NCBI RefSeq assembly: GCF_003400205.1
Contig: NZ_QUQV01000001.1
Span: forward strand, 124,001-188,000
Reading direction: 5' to 3'
Length of the DNA: 64,000 nt
Source of the DNA: Bacillus sp. HNG
Lineage (GTDB): Bacteria > Bacillota > Bacilli > Bacillales > Bacillaceae_L
The notes under the pieces are model-generated. The model was not told the DNA's origin. It saw only the letters and a list, made by a program, of their open reading frames with translations, and did no database searches. Shown here in pieces: positions 27,325-36,391 of the stretch. Made by a program: the position numbers and the translations under genes. Within the stretch, counting starts at the first letter, position 1. Each line of letters opens with the position of its first letter.

Positions 27325-28338
27325 ATGAAAAGTTCAAGTAAATTTGTAGGAGTGTTATTGGCTGGTTTTCTTGCTTTAGCAGGTTGTGCTTCGTCAGATG
27401 ACACATCAGGCGATGCGGGAGGAAACAATGACAAAGAGCAGGTTGTAGTTGGTATTTCACAATATGCACCACACACATCATTAGATGCAGCGACTGAAGG
27501 CTTCATTAAGGCATTAGAAGATGAAGGATTTAAAGAAGGCGAAAATTTAAAAATTGATTCCCAAAATGCACAAGGAGAGCAAAGTAATACTGCAACAATT
27601 GCCCAAAACCTTGTAGGGAACAAAGTAGATTTGATTTTTGCGAACGCAACACCAAGTGCAATGGCTGCACTTAATGCAACAAGTGACATTCCAATTATTT
27701 TCACTTCTGTCACAGATCCAGTTGGTGCTGGCTTAGTAGAATCATTTGACAAGCCAGGTGACAACATTACGGGTACAACAGATAATCATCCAGATGCTAC
27801 AAAAACAACAATCAACTTTATAACAGAGGAAATGGGAGCAAAGAAGATTGGTGTTATCTATAACTCTGGTGAACAAAATTCTGTCGTTCAGGTTGAGCAG
27901 GTAAAAGAGTTTGCTGAACAAGGTGGTGCGGAATTAGTTGAAGTTTCCGTTTCTACAACTGCTGAAGTAAAGCAAGCGGCTGAAAGCTTAGTTGGGCGTG
28001 TAGATGCCATTTATATTCCAACTGATAACACTGCAGTTCAAGCGTTAGATTCTATTATTTCAGTGGCAAATGAAAAAGATATTCCATTATTCGTTGGTGA
28101 GCTTGACTCAATGAAAGCAGGGGGATTTGCTGCAAGCGGATTTGAATACTATGATATTGGATATCAATCTGGACTAATGGCTGCTAAGATTCTAAAAGGT
28201 GAGAAGAAGGCTTCTGAAATTCCAGTTGAACTTCCTGATAGCCTACAGCTTTTCATTAACAAAAAAGCAGCGGAAGAACAAGGTATTGAAATTAAACCTG
28301 AATGGGAAAAGATTGCTGAGATCTACGAAGGGCAATAA
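27325..28338 (+). CDS. ABC importer substrate-binding lipoprotein (TrpX-like family)
   Basis: A 337-residue lipoprotein. The signal ends in a lipobox LALAGC, with Cys at residue 21 and a Ser/Asp/Gly-rich linker after it. The mature part has the periplasmic-binding-type fold of the ABC_sub_bind family (PF04392): VGISQYAPHTSLDAATEGF, IPIIFTSVTDPVGAGLV, and IYIPTDNTAVQAL. Characterised relatives bind tryptophan or other aromatic amino acids in streptococci, but the substrate here is inferred only. It is the first gene of a three-gene importer operon. Confidence 0.88.
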   Translation: MKSSSKFVGVLLAGFLALAGCASSDDTSGDAGGNNDKEQVVVGISQYAPHTSLDAATEGFIKALEDEGFKEGENLKIDSQNAQGEQSNTATIAQNLVGNKVDLIFANATPSAMAALNATSDIPIIFTSVTDPVGAGLVESFDKPGDNITGTTDNHPDATKTTINFITEEMGAKKIGVIYNSGEQNSVVQVEQVKEFAEQGGAELVEVSVSTTAEVKQAAESLVGRVDAIYIPTDNTAVQALDSIISVANEKDIPLFVGELDSMKAGGFAASGFEYYDIGYQSGLMAAKILKGEKKASEIPVELPDSLQLFINKKAAEEQGIEIKPEWEKIAEIYEGQ

Positions 28339-28356
28339 AAGAAAGGATGATTCAAC

Positions 28357-29388
28357 ATGTTTACGGCATTATTTGGGGCATTTGAATCAGGAATCATCTA
28401 TGCAATCATGGCAATTGGTGTTTACCTGTCCTTCCGTATACTAGATTTTCCAGACTTGACGGTTGACGGCAGCTTCGTTACAGGAGCTGCTGTTTCCGCC
28501 ATTTTGATCACAAATGGAGTAAATCCTTTTATCGCAACTCTTCTAGCACTTGTTGCTGGTTTTATTGCAGGTAGTATCACAGGATTACTACACACGGTTG
28601 GAAAAATAAATGCATTACTATCTGGTATTTTGATGATGATCGCCCTATATTCAATAAATTTACGAATAATGGGGAAATCAAATGTCTCATTATTAAATAT
28701 TGATACCACTTTTACAAACGTATCAGGAGTATCGGCTTCATCAGGATTAGATTCATTTTTTAATTCTGTATTATCAGCAATTGGTTTAGGTAATAGCCTG
28801 CCTAAAACATGGGGTATCTTGCTATTCATGATTGTTGTTACATTTGTCATAAAATTATTGATTGACCTCTTCTTACGTACGGAAATTGGTCTTGCAGTTA
28901 GAGCAACGGGAGATAATAAAAAGATGATTTCCAGCTTTTCTGCTAATACAAACTTAATGACAATCCTTGGACTAGGTCTATCTAATGCCCTTGTAGCATT
29001 TTCGGGATCATTGATCGCGCAACAAGGTGGATTTGCTGATGTCGGAATGGGTATAGGGATGATCGTAATTGGCTTAGCTTCCGTTATAATTGGTGAGGCC
29101 TTATTTGGTGCCAAAACGATTGCAAGGGCAACACTTGCAGTTATTGGGGGAGCTATCATTTATCGTATCGTTGTTTCGCTTGCGTTACGTGTGGAGTTCC
29201 TACAGCCAGGAGATATGAAATTAATTACAGCGATTATCGTAATCATTGCGCTTGTCCTTCCTAAAATACTCGAAGGAACAAAAGAAAAAAGCAGAAGAGC
29301 GAAACGACAACAACAACTAGTTCAAATGAATAGTGTACCTTCAGAAAGAAAGGGTGAGTCAAGTGCTACACTTAAATCAAATTCATAA
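28357..29388 (+). CDS. ABC importer permease (LivH/PF02653-like)
   Basis: A 343-residue membrane protein with about 8-9 helices, opening with LFGAFESGIIYAIMAIGVYLS and containing FPDLTVDGSFVTGAAV, as in permeases that partner TrpX-type binding proteins. The EIGLAVRATGDN loop is the likely coupling segment to the ATPase. It starts 18 bp after the lipoprotein gene, behind GAAAGGATG. Its 3' end overlaps the ATPase gene by 26 bp. Confidence 0.88.
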   Translation: MFTALFGAFESGIIYAIMAIGVYLSFRILDFPDLTVDGSFVTGAAVSAILITNGVNPFIATLLALVAGFIAGSITGLLHTVGKINALLSGILMMIALYSINLRIMGKSNVSLLNIDTTFTNVSGVSASSGLDSFFNSVLSAIGLGNSLPKTWGILLFMIVVTFVIKLLIDLFLRTEIGLAVRATGDNKKMISSFSANTNLMTILGLGLSNALVAFSGSLIAQQGGFADVGMGIGMIVIGLASVIIGEALFGAKTIARATLAVIGGAIIYRIVVSLALRVEFLQPGDMKLITAIIVIIALVLPKILEGTKEKSRRAKRQQQLVQMNSVPSERKGESSATLKSNS

Positions 29389-30157
29389 AATCTTTAATGA
29401 AGGTACACCTGATGAAAAGATTGCCCTTGATTGGACCAATTTACACTTAAAAGAAGGCGACTTTGTGACTGTCATTGGTAGTAATGGTGCCGGTAAATCT
29501 ACGTTAATGAATGTAATATCCGGTGTGCTCATTCCTGATGCAGGTGCTGTTGAAATTGCTGGGAAAGATGTTACATTTTTACCTGAACATAAACGCGCTA
29601 AGCTAATCGGGCGTGTATTCCAGGACCCAATGGCGGGTACTGCACCAAACATGACCATTGAGGAAAACCTAGCCATGGCATACTCACGAAATAAGACTCG
29701 TAACTTGCGTAAAGGGGTTACTAAGAAACGTAAGGACTACTTTAAAGAAGTTCTAGAAACCCTTAACCTTGGGTTAGAGAATCGACTTTCTGCTAAGGTA
29801 GGCTTATTATCTGGGGGAGAGCGCCAAGCACTATCACTTTTAATGGCGACATTTACAGAGCCTTCTATTTTGTTACTTGATGAACATACGGCAGCACTTG
29901 ACCCAGCACGTGCTGACTTGATCACAAACTTAACAAAAGAAATCGTGCAGAAATACAACCTAACTACATTAATGGTCACACATAATATGCAACAAGCCCT
30001 TGATTTAGGGAACCGTCTGATTATGATGGATAAGGGACAAATTATTTTAGAAGTAGATGAACAGGAAAAAACAAATTTGACTGTTGATCGACTGCTAGAA
30101 GAGTTCCAAAGAATTAGGGGTGCAAAGCTGACAAATGACCGTGCATTACTTTCATAA
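29363..30157 (+). CDS. ABC importer ATP-binding protein
   Basis: A 264-residue ATPase. Walker A is GSNGAGKST, the Q-loop follows in RVFQDPMAG, the signature is LLSGGERQAL and Walker B is ILLLDEHTAALD, with switch His in MVTHNMQ. I place the start at GTG 29363, behind AAGGGTGA, inside the permease gene; the longer in-frame version adds a tail unlike the family. It completes the binding protein-permease-ATPase set and a terminator follows. Confidence 0.88.
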   Translation: MLHLNQIHKIFNEGTPDEKIALDWTNLHLKEGDFVTVIGSNGAGKSTLMNVISGVLIPDAGAVEIAGKDVTFLPEHKRAKLIGRVFQDPMAGTAPNMTIEENLAMAYSRNKTRNLRKGVTKKRKDYFKEVLETLNLGLENRLSAKVGLLSGGERQALSLLMATFTEPSILLLDEHTAALDPARADLITNLTKEIVQKYNLTTLMVTHNMQQALDLGNRLIMMDKGQIILEVDEQEKTNLTVDRLLEEFQRIRGAKLTNDRALLS

Positions 30158-30210
30158 ACTAATACCTCAATCAGTATAGGTTTGATGCCCAATTACGTGC
30201 AGGTTAAATA

Positions 30211-30247
30211 AAAAAACGGCCGCTTTATCACGAAGCGGTCGTTTTTT
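30211..30247. terminator. Bidirectional terminator of the ABC importer operon
   Basis: AAAAAACG-CCGCTT pairs with AAGCGG-CGTTTTTT (one mismatch) around a short loop. It abuts the stop of the convergent small gene. Confidence 0.85.
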
Positions 30248-30446
30248 ACGATGTTGAACGATTTTCGACAAGCTGTTGCTTTTCTCTTTCCGTTTCAATC
30301 GCAGTTACAATATATGCAAATCCGTTTAATACAAAAATAACCACATTTGATTGTACTCGTTCTGTTTCCCCTAAATACGTATTCATCAAAATAATGCCGG
30401 AGTAAAGTACGACAAAAAATAATGCCATTCTATTCATTACTGCCAT
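30246..30446 (-). CDS. Small two-helix membrane protein, unknown
   Basis: A 66-residue protein with two hydrophobic segments (MALFFVVLYSGIILMN and VVIFVLNGFAYIVTAI) and a charged C-terminal tail. An AAAGGAG sequence precedes the ATG by about 10 nt. I recognise no family. The gene ends at the operon terminator shared with the convergent ABC importer. Confidence 0.65.
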   Translation of the reverse strand: MAVMNRMALFFVVLYSGIILMNTYLGETERVQSNVVIFVLNGFAYIVTAIETEREKQQLVENRSTS

Positions 30447-30625
30447 TCGACGACAACTCCTTTGCGACTGGGATTATTATTATTCTATTTGGATTCGGTG
30501 TGTCCTATGAATTAAAATCCCATTAATCCATGTTAAAAATAGATAAATGTCCTGTCATACGCGTCCAATCAAGTCGTTCACTTTCCCATATTTTAATGTA
30601 TAAGCTTGAAGGGAGTGAAACCGAC

Positions 30626-30844
30626 ATGAGTGAAAATAGAAGTGAAAATAGAAGACGCCAAGTAATCAATGCAGACAGAGTAATTATCAATGCTGATGAG
30701 GTAATTATCATTGAAACAAATGACAAAAGAAGACATAAAAGACGTGACTTTGATGATGTAGGTGGTGTTGAAGACCACAGACGTAATCACGATCATGAAG
30801 AAGGTGCTCAAGAAAATGAGCGCAGAAGAATGTTTCCATGGTAG
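30626..30844 (+). CDS. Small, highly charged protein, unknown
   Basis: A 72-residue protein with two short internal duplications: SENRSENRR at the start and NADRVIINADEVIII in the middle. The C-terminal half is rich in Arg, Asp, Glu and His and ends in RRRMFPW. AAGGGAG lies 8 nt before the ATG; the longer frame from 30530 includes this site and is less likely. Its composition is like some spore-coat or spore-associated small proteins, but I have no family match. Confidence 0.6.
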   Translation: MSENRSENRRRQVINADRVIINADEVIIIETNDKRRHKRRDFDDVGGVEDHRRNHDHEEGAQENERRRMFPW

Positions 30845-30861
30845 TTTTTAAGAATCATATG

Positions 30862-30892
30862 GGTGTTCCAAAACTTTGGAATACCTTTTTTA
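30862..30892 (+). terminator. Rho-independent terminator
   Basis: GGTGTTCCAAA pairs with TTTGGAATACC (one mismatch) and runs into T6. Confidence 0.75.
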
Positions 30893-30999
30893 GTTGTATT
30901 GAAAATTTAGTCTTAAGATGAGAAACTTTTTCACGGATCAGGAAAGAATGTGTATAATAGGTACGGATTGTAATCATTAAGAAGGGTGGCAATATAAGG

Positions 31000-31293
31000 A
31001 TGAATATTACCGGATATTCGGTCGAAAAATTAAATGATCCAACGGGAATCTTAGAAGGTGATCGCTATGAGTTCTTTTTGGATATCGAAGTTCCAGTGGA
31101 TGATGAACTATATTCTGAAAATGGAATAGAATTAAAAGTGATTTATGCAGTGGATCAGAAGGGAGAACGAATTGCCCAATATTATTTTTACGAAAGAGGT
31201 ACTGAAAAAGTACTTGATTTTGAGCTTGAAGAAGATGAAGAAATAGCCGTGAATATGTTTTGTAAAGAACATTTAGAAGATGAAAATGAATAA
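31000..31293 (+). CDS. Small acidic protein of unknown function (DUF6509-like)
   Basis: A 97-residue, strongly acidic protein beginning MNITGYSVEKLNDPTGILEG and ending in CKEHLEDENE. It looks like a small cytosolic Bacillus family that I tentatively equate with DUF6509; function unknown. A TATAAT at 30953-30958 and a GGGTGG sequence upstream support expression. ppaC follows after 88 bp. Confidence 0.6.
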   Translation: MNITGYSVEKLNDPTGILEGDRYEFFLDIEVPVDDELYSENGIELKVIYAVDQKGERIAQYYFYERGTEKVLDFELEEDEEIAVNMFCKEHLEDENE

Positions 31294-31381
31294 ATATGTC
31301 CAAAATTGTTTAATCCATTCCAATCTTTGTGTAAAATGAGAGAGTACATCATACATATTAAGCAATAAGGAGTAATGCAAA

Positions 31382-32314
31382 ATGGAAAAAGTACTAGTTT
31401 TTGGCCACAAGAATCCAGATACTGATACCATCTGTTCAGCAATTGCATATGCAGAACTAAAAAAGAATCTAGGTTTAGATGCTGAGCCTGTGCGCTTAGG
31501 TGAAGTAAACAGTGAAACCGAATACGCATTGAATTATTTTAAAGCTGAAGCACCACGTTTAGTGGAAAATGTAGGTAATGAAGTTCAATCGGTTATTTTA
31601 GTGGACCACAACGAACGTCAACAGAGTGCAGACGGACTAGAAAATGTAAAAATCAAAGAAGTAATCGACCATCACCGTGTTGCTAACTTCGAAACAAGTG
31701 ATCCATTGTATTTCCGTGTAGAGCCAGTTGGTTGTACAGCAACTATACTTAACAAGCTATATAAAGAAAACAATGTTGAAATTAAAAAAGAGATTGCTGG
31801 CTTGATGCTATCAGCGATCATCTCTGACTCCCTATTATTCAAATCACCAACGTGTACGGATGAAGATGTTCAAGCAGCACGTGAATTAGCAGAAATCGCA
31901 GGTGTTGACGCTGAAAGCTATGGTCTTGAAATGTTAAAAGCCGGTGCAAATGTTAGTGATAAAACGGCCGAACAATTGGTTTCATTAGATTCAAAAGAAT
32001 TCTCAATGAATGAAAACAAAGTTCAAATTGCTCAAGTAAACGTAGTTGATCCAAAGGACGTACTTTCAAGACAAAGCGAGCTTGAAGAAGTAATGAATCA
32101 ACAAATCAATGATAACGGACTTGATTTATTCTTACTTGTTATTACTGATATTTTGAACAATGACTCTGTTGGACTTGCGGTGGGTGAGAAAACAACTGCA
32201 GTAGAAAAAGCATTTAATGTTACACTTCTAAACAAAACAGCAGAATTAAAAGGTGTGGTTTCTCGTAAGAAACAGGTTGTACCAGTACTTACAGAAGCAT
32301 TTAATAGTCTATAA
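31382..32314 (+). CDS. ppaC: Manganese-dependent inorganic pyrophosphatase
   Basis: A 310-residue family II pyrophosphatase of the DHH superfamily. It hydrolyses PPi to drive biosynthesis and needs Mn2+. The metal-binding residues are in [15 protein letters not shown] (His, Asp, Asp), VDHNERQQ (Asp) and the DHH motif EVIDHHRV; the C-terminal domain has SRKKQVVP with the substrate-binding basic residues. The size matches Bacillus PpaC. AAGGAG precedes the ATG. It is monocistronic with a clear terminator. Confidence 0.95.
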   Translation: MEKVLVFGHKNPDTDTICSAIAYAELKKNLGLDAEPVRLGEVNSETEYALNYFKAEAPRLVENVGNEVQSVILVDHNERQQSADGLENVKIKEVIDHHRVANFETSDPLYFRVEPVGCTATILNKLYKENNVEIKKEIAGLMLSAIISDSLLFKSPTCTDEDVQAARELAEIAGVDAESYGLEMLKAGANVSDKTAEQLVSLDSKEFSMNENKVQIAQVNVVDPKDVLSRQSELEEVMNQQINDNGLDLFLLVITDILNNDSVGLAVGEKTTAVEKAFNVTLLNKTAELKGVVSRKKQVVPVLTEAFNSL

Positions 32315-32324
32315 TCATAATTTT

Positions 32325-32356
32325 AATGCCCCAAGAGTTTCTTCGCTTGGGGCATT
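32325..32356. terminator. Bidirectional terminator between ppaC and the GK-like gene
   Basis: An 11-bp perfect stem AATGCCCCAAG / CTTGGGGCATT with a 10-nt loop separates two convergent genes. Confidence 0.82.
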
Positions 32357-32361
32357 ACATG

Positions 32362-32952
32362 TTAATAGTCATCAGCAATTAGCTGTCGATCTAGATAAGT
32401 TTCAATCATTTCACTAATCTGATAAGAGACTTGAGGTAGGTCGTAGTTTTCAAAGATGTGCTCACATGAAGTTTTATAATCCATTGTTTCATCATAATGG
32501 TTCATATGCCTTTCAATATCTTCAACACTATCCCCGCGTTCTTTTTGGCGTTCATGTACCGTATCGCGATCAGCATACACAAAAATTCGGATCGCTTTAT
32601 CTCCATACATTTGCTTCAATAGGTCAGCCCCTTCTGGGTTGAGTGTTAAGTAAACCACCTTATACTTCTTAAAGATGTTTACTATGTCAATTTCACGTAT
32701 TCCATAAAAGTGTCCATCAATCTCAACACTCTCTAGAAATTCATTTTGCTGCATCATTTGTTGAAAGGTTTCTTTACTTACAAAGTGGTAATCTTCTCCG
32801 TTGTTTTCAAAAGGGCGGGGGCTTCGAGTTGTGAATGAGGGAACGGTTTGCATATCAAATGCAGTAGCAACCATTTTGCCTAATGTTTTTCTACCAGAAC
32901 CATCTGGACCGGTATAAATAAATATCCTCTCTTTGTCTTTTAATTTGTACAT
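32362..32952 (-). CDS. Guanylate kinase-like protein with altered P-loop
   Basis: A 196-residue paralogue of guanylate kinase. The GMP-binding side is well kept: TTRSPRP, GEDYHFVSKETF and the GHFYGI segment line up with true Gmk. The P-loop is not: GPDGSGRKTL has Arg where Gmk has the catalytic Lys (GxSGVGKGT) and Lys in the next place. This resembles the GVGRR form in the guanylate kinase-like domains of animal MAGUK proteins. It may bind GMP, or a related ligand, without being an efficient kinase. The ATG at 32952 follows AAAGGAGG; the longer frame lacks a site. The true gmk should be elsewhere. Confidence 0.75.
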   Translation of the reverse strand: MYKLKDKERIFIYTGPDGSGRKTLGKMVATAFDMQTVPSFTTRSPRPFENNGEDYHFVSKETFQQMMQQNEFLESVEIDGHFYGIREIDIVNIFKKYKVVYLTLNPEGADLLKQMYGDKAIRIFVYADRDTVHERQKERGDSVEDIERHMNHYDETMDYKTSCEHIFENYDLPQVSYQISEMIETYLDRQLIADDY

Positions 32953-33099
32953 AGATTTCCTCCTTTTAGAAAAAAATTTCACAAGAGTATTAGTTTAAAT
33001 ATTCTGTTTTTTAATTATAGCATAAAAATTGGAGTTTAGCCCATTTAGAATGTTAATTTTTTGTATATTTTAAATATTTGTAACGACATATGACATTTA

Positions 33100-33116
33100 T
33101 CATGTAATTCACATGA
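33100..33116. promoter_or_regulatory. Inverted repeat upstream of des (candidate DesR operator)
   Basis: TCATGT-AATTC-ACATGA lies about 60 bp upstream of the likely -35 of des, with further TGACA/TGTCA motifs nearby. DesR is known to bind upstream of des in Bacillus; assignment of this repeat as its site is inference. The remaining 32953-33260 gap holds only this and the promoter. Confidence 0.35.
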
Positions 33117-33176
33117 CACCTATGTCTAGTGGAAATCTTTTTTCTCCTATAACATTAAAAATGTAAAAAACACTTG

Positions 33177-33207
33177 TTGACATTTTGTCAGCAAAATACC
33201 TTATTAT
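33177..33207 (+). promoter_or_regulatory. Candidate promoter of the desaturase gene
   Basis: A perfect TTGACA (33177-33182) has a possible -10, TTATTA or TATTAT, at 33201-33207, with 18-19 bp spacing. The long spacer and weak -10 fit a promoter that needs activation, such as by DesR. Confidence 0.45.
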
Positions 33208-33260
33208 TTTTAAATTCAAATTAAAAAATATGAAACGAGAAAAAAGAAAGGAAAGATGAT

Positions 33261-34298
33261 ATGAACAAATTAGATCAGCGAAGTTTACGAAAACAAGTTG
33301 CACCATTTGAAAAGTCAAACTTTAAGGCTAGTCTTTTTCAGCTTTTCAACACATTAATTCCCTATCTTGGATTATGGGTACTTGCATATTATTCATTAAA
33401 TATTTCTTATGTCTTGACATTTGTATTTGGAGTGATTGCAGCAGGGTTTCTTGTTAGGATGTTTATCATTTTCCATGACTGTTGCCATCATTCATTCTTT
33501 AAAAATCGGAAGGCAAATAAAATCATTGGTACCATCTTTGGGATCTTAACATTATTTCCTTATAGTAAATGGGGACATGACCATTCCGTCCATCATGCCA
33601 CTAGCTCAAATTTAGATAAACGTGGAACGGGTGATATTTGGGTAATGACGGTTGCAGAGTACATGGAAGCATCTACTTGGAAGCGTCTTTGCTACAGAAT
33701 TTACCGTAATCCGTTTGTTATGTTTATTTTAGGACCAATTTTTGTGTTCTTAATTGAAAATCGTTTTAACAGAAGAAAAGCGAGAAAAAATGAACGTCTC
33801 AACACCTATATAACGAATGTAGGAATCGTAGGTCTGGCCACTATTTTATGTTGGACAATTGGCTGGCAGTCGTTTCTAATTGTTCAAGGAACGATTTTTA
33901 TGGTTTCTGGAATTGCAGGTGTATGGTTATTTTATGTTCAGCATACATTTGAAGATTCCTATTTTGAGGAAGATGAAAATTGGGAATATGTAAAGGCTGC
34001 CGTAGAAGGTAGTTCGTTTTATAAGCTTCCCAAACCATTACAGTGGTTAACAGGAAATATCGGCTATCACCATGTGCATCACCTCAGTCCGCGAGTTCCG
34101 AATTACAAGCTTGAAGAAGTGCACAACCAGACAGCTCCACTACAGCATGTACCAACGATTACGTTAAAAACAAGCTTAAAATCACTTAAATTCCGATTAT
34201 GGGATGAAGACGAAAAAGTTTTTGTAGGCTATGGTAAAATAAAAGAAATGGTTGCAGACCAAAAGAATGTAAAAGAAATTCCCAGCTTAGAAAAATAA
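33261..34298 (+). CDS. des: Membrane fatty acid desaturase
   Basis: A 345-residue acyl-lipid desaturase that puts a cis double bond into membrane phospholipid chains, mainly after cold shock. The three His boxes that hold the diiron centre are present: HDCCHHSF, HDHSVHH and HVHHLSP. Four membrane helices are placed as in the family. GAAAGGAAAG precedes the ATG. The next two genes encode the DesK/DesR thermosensor pair, as in B. subtilis. The last codons form half of a terminator hairpin. Confidence 0.93.
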   Translation: MNKLDQRSLRKQVAPFEKSNFKASLFQLFNTLIPYLGLWVLAYYSLNISYVLTFVFGVIAAGFLVRMFIIFHDCCHHSFFKNRKANKIIGTIFGILTLFPYSKWGHDHSVHHATSSNLDKRGTGDIWVMTVAEYMEASTWKRLCYRIYRNPFVMFILGPIFVFLIENRFNRRKARKNERLNTYITNVGIVGLATILCWTIGWQSFLIVQGTIFMVSGIAGVWLFYVQHTFEDSYFEEDENWEYVKAAVEGSSFYKLPKPLQWLTGNIGYHHVHHLSPRVPNYKLEEVHNQTAPLQHVPTITLKTSLKSLKFRLWDEDEKVFVGYGKIKEMVADQKNVKEIPSLEK

Positions 34299-34308
34299 GC
34301 TGGGTTTT
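34281..34308 (+). terminator. Terminator overlapping the 3' end of des
   Basis: CCCAGCTTA (34281-34289) pairs with TAAGCTGGG (34296-34304) and is followed by TTTT. The right arm begins with the des stop codon, so the final codons are part of the hairpin. It limits read-through into desKR. Confidence 0.7.
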
Positions 34309-34366
34309 CCTGTAGGTTAATATGATATGATACAGAATAATCACGAATAAAATGAGGGTATATCCT

Positions 34367-35500
34367 ATGAAGAAATATTCACTTTTTCAAAAATGGTCAG
34401 GAGTCTCACCTTATATTTGGGCAGTCATGAGTATACTACCGTTTTATTTTATCTTTCAATCATCATCGACACCTGAAATTATCGCTGGACTTATCCTAAC
34501 GGTCATTTTCTTTCTTTCATTAAGATTTGCTTTTATCTCGAAAACATGGCCCGTTTATTTATGGACTTCAATCTTAATTGGTATTTCGTTAACCATGTCC
34601 ATACTTTTTGCCTTTATTTATTTTGCTTTCTATATTGCATATTACAATGGACATATTAAAAATCGGGTTGCTTTCTTAACGTTATACATCATACACCTTA
34701 TAGCCACAACATTCTCGATCAATTATAATCTCGTGATTCAGGATGAGGTGTTTATAACCCAATTGCCATTTAACATCATTATTTGGATTAGCGTTATTCT
34801 GTTGCCTTTTAATATTTATAATAAAAAGAAACAAGAGAAGTTAGAAGAACAACTTGAGGATGCTAACAAACGAATTGCCGAATTGGTAAAACAAGAAGAA
34901 CGGCAAAGAATTGCACGTGACCTACATGATACATTAGGACAAAAACTCTCCATGATTGGTCTAAAAAGTGACTTAGCAAGGAAACTCATACAAAAAGATC
35001 CAGATAAAGCACGACATGAATTAATCGATGTCCAGCAAACCGCAAGGACAGCATTAAATGAAGTTCGAAAAATGGTATCCCAAATGAGGGGTATTCGTAT
35101 TAGTGAAGAAATTGCCCGTGTAAAAGAAATACTGCGTGCAGCTGATATTGAATTTAAGTATATAGTGAATGAATCGTTAAAGGATATATCATTATTCTAC
35201 GAGAATATCATTAGTATGTTAATAAAAGAGGCAATTAACAATGTGGTGAAACATAGTAAAGCAACTCAGTGTACAATAGAAATCACCCAGTTTGAAGAAG
35301 AGATCCGATTAGTGATTAAGGACAATGGGATTGGGATCATTCCAGATAAAGATGTGAACGATGGTCATGGATTACAAGGAATGAGGGAACGTTTAGAATT
35401 TGTAAATGGAAGCCTCGATATTAGAACGAATGATGGAACAACGTTAATCATTCATATTCCAAATGTACGTAAACAGGTCGAAGTGGAGGGACTCTTATGA
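34367..35500 (+). CDS. desK: Thermosensor histidine kinase DesK
   Basis: A 377-residue membrane histidine kinase. Five hydrophobic helices occupy about residues 10-160, followed by a coiled linker (KKKQEKLEEQLEDANK), the HisKA_3 phospho-acceptor (RDLHDTLGQK) and an HATPase domain (NNVVKHS, DNGIGI, GHGLQGMRERL). In B. subtilis DesK senses membrane thickness and order and phosphorylates DesR in the cold. I chose the ATG at 34367 behind GAGGG. It overlaps desR by 4 bp. Confidence 0.92.
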   Translation: MKKYSLFQKWSGVSPYIWAVMSILPFYFIFQSSSTPEIIAGLILTVIFFLSLRFAFISKTWPVYLWTSILIGISLTMSILFAFIYFAFYIAYYNGHIKNRVAFLTLYIIHLIATTFSINYNLVIQDEVFITQLPFNIIIWISVILLPFNIYNKKKQEKLEEQLEDANKRIAELVKQEERQRIARDLHDTLGQKLSMIGLKSDLARKLIQKDPDKARHELIDVQQTARTALNEVRKMVSQMRGIRISEEIARVKEILRAADIEFKYIVNESLKDISLFYENIISMLIKEAINNVVKHSKATQCTIEITQFEEEIRLVIKDNGIGIIPDKDVNDGHGLQGMRERLEFVNGSLDIRTNDGTTLIIHIPNVRKQVEVEGLL

Positions 35501-36096
35501 TTCGAATCGTAATTGCGGAAGACCAAAGAATGGTCCTCGGGGCACTAGGCTCACTTTTAAACTTAGAGGATGATATGGAAGTAGTTGGTATGGCTAATAA
35601 TGGGCAGGAAGCGATTTCGCTTGTAAAGGAGCTTCAACCTGATATTTGTATGATGGATATTGAGATGCCTTTGAAAACAGGACTTGAAGCTGCTGAGGAG
35701 CTTAAAAAAACGGACTGTAAAGTAATCATTTTAACTACTTTCGCCCGCACTGGATATTTTCAACGTGCACTAAAAGCTGGTGTGAAGGGTTACCTCTTAA
35801 AAGACAGTCCTAGTGACGAATTGGCTGATTCGATTCGTAGTGTGATGAGTGGTAAACGTGTATATGCTCCTGAATTAATGGATGATTTATATGCTGATGA
35901 AAACCCGTTAACGGATCGTGAACTTGAAGTACTCGAACTTGTTGCTGATGGGAAAAATACGAAGGAAATTGCCGACGAGCTGCGAATTAAAACTGGCACT
36001 GTCCGAAATTATATTTCTACTATTTTAGACAAGCTTGAAGTGAAGAATCGTATTGAAGCAATCACACAGTCAAAAGAAAAAGGTTGGTTTAAGTAG
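35497..36096 (+). CDS. desR: Response regulator DesR
   Basis: A 199-residue NarL/LuxR-type response regulator. The phospho-acceptor is Asp54 in CMMDIEMP, with acidic EDQ at residues 8-10, Thr in ILTTFA and Lys in LLKDSPS. The C-terminal helix-turn-helix is LTDRELEVLELVADGKNTKEIA region (LTDRELEVL then TKEIADEL). It activates des when phosphorylated by DesK. ATGA overlap with desK shows translational coupling. Confidence 0.93.
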   Translation: MIRIVIAEDQRMVLGALGSLLNLEDDMEVVGMANNGQEAISLVKELQPDICMMDIEMPLKTGLEAAEELKKTDCKVIILTTFARTGYFQRALKAGVKGYLLKDSPSDELADSIRSVMSGKRVYAPELMDDLYADENPLTDRELEVLELVADGKNTKEIADELRIKTGTVRNYISTILDKLEVKNRIEAITQSKEKGWFK

Positions 36097-36180
36097 GAGA
36101 ACTAAAAAATTGAATTGAAAAAATAACATAAGAGGAATAAAATAAGGTTGCAATACATTTCGTTTTAGGGTGGAATGATT

Positions 36181-36354
36181 ATGGGAAACCTTGGTTTCGG
36201 AGAATTATTATTAATTATCTTTTTTGCGTTGCTTGTATTCGGACCTAAAAAATTGCCTGAGCTCGGAAAGGCAGCTGGAACAACACTTCGAGAATTTAAA
36301 AAGGCTACAAAAGGCATCCTTGAGGATGACGATATTGAAACAAAATCAAAATAA
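36181..36354 (+). CDS. tatA: Twin-arginine translocase TatA-type subunit
   Basis: A 57-residue TatA/E protein. It opens MGNLGFGELLLIIFFALLVF, a short membrane helix, then the invariant FGPKKLPELGKAAG hinge and amphipathic helix, and ends in an acidic tail (EDDDIETKSK). TatA assembles the channel of the Tat export pathway for folded proteins. AGGGTGG precedes the ATG. No tatC is adjacent, and a terminator follows, so this is a lone tatA gene. Confidence 0.93.
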   Translation: MGNLGFGELLLIIFFALLVFGPKKLPELGKAAGTTLREFKKATKGILEDDDIETKSK

Positions 36355-36365
36355 GAACTGGATTT

Positions 36366-36391
36366 AGAGAGGGAGTGAACCTCTCTTTTTT
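36366..36391 (+). terminator. Rho-independent terminator of tatA
   Basis: AGAGAGG / CCTCTCT with a 7-nt loop is followed by T5. Confidence 0.8.

Noticed and set aside
28422-29159. 245-residue minus-strand frame
   Set aside because: It is antisense to the ABC permease, which has a clear family and start; no ribosome binding site.
30246-30247. T-box or riboswitch in the ABC importer or hut leaders
   Set aside because: I looked for T-box, purine, SAM and M-box core motifs in gaps and saw none.
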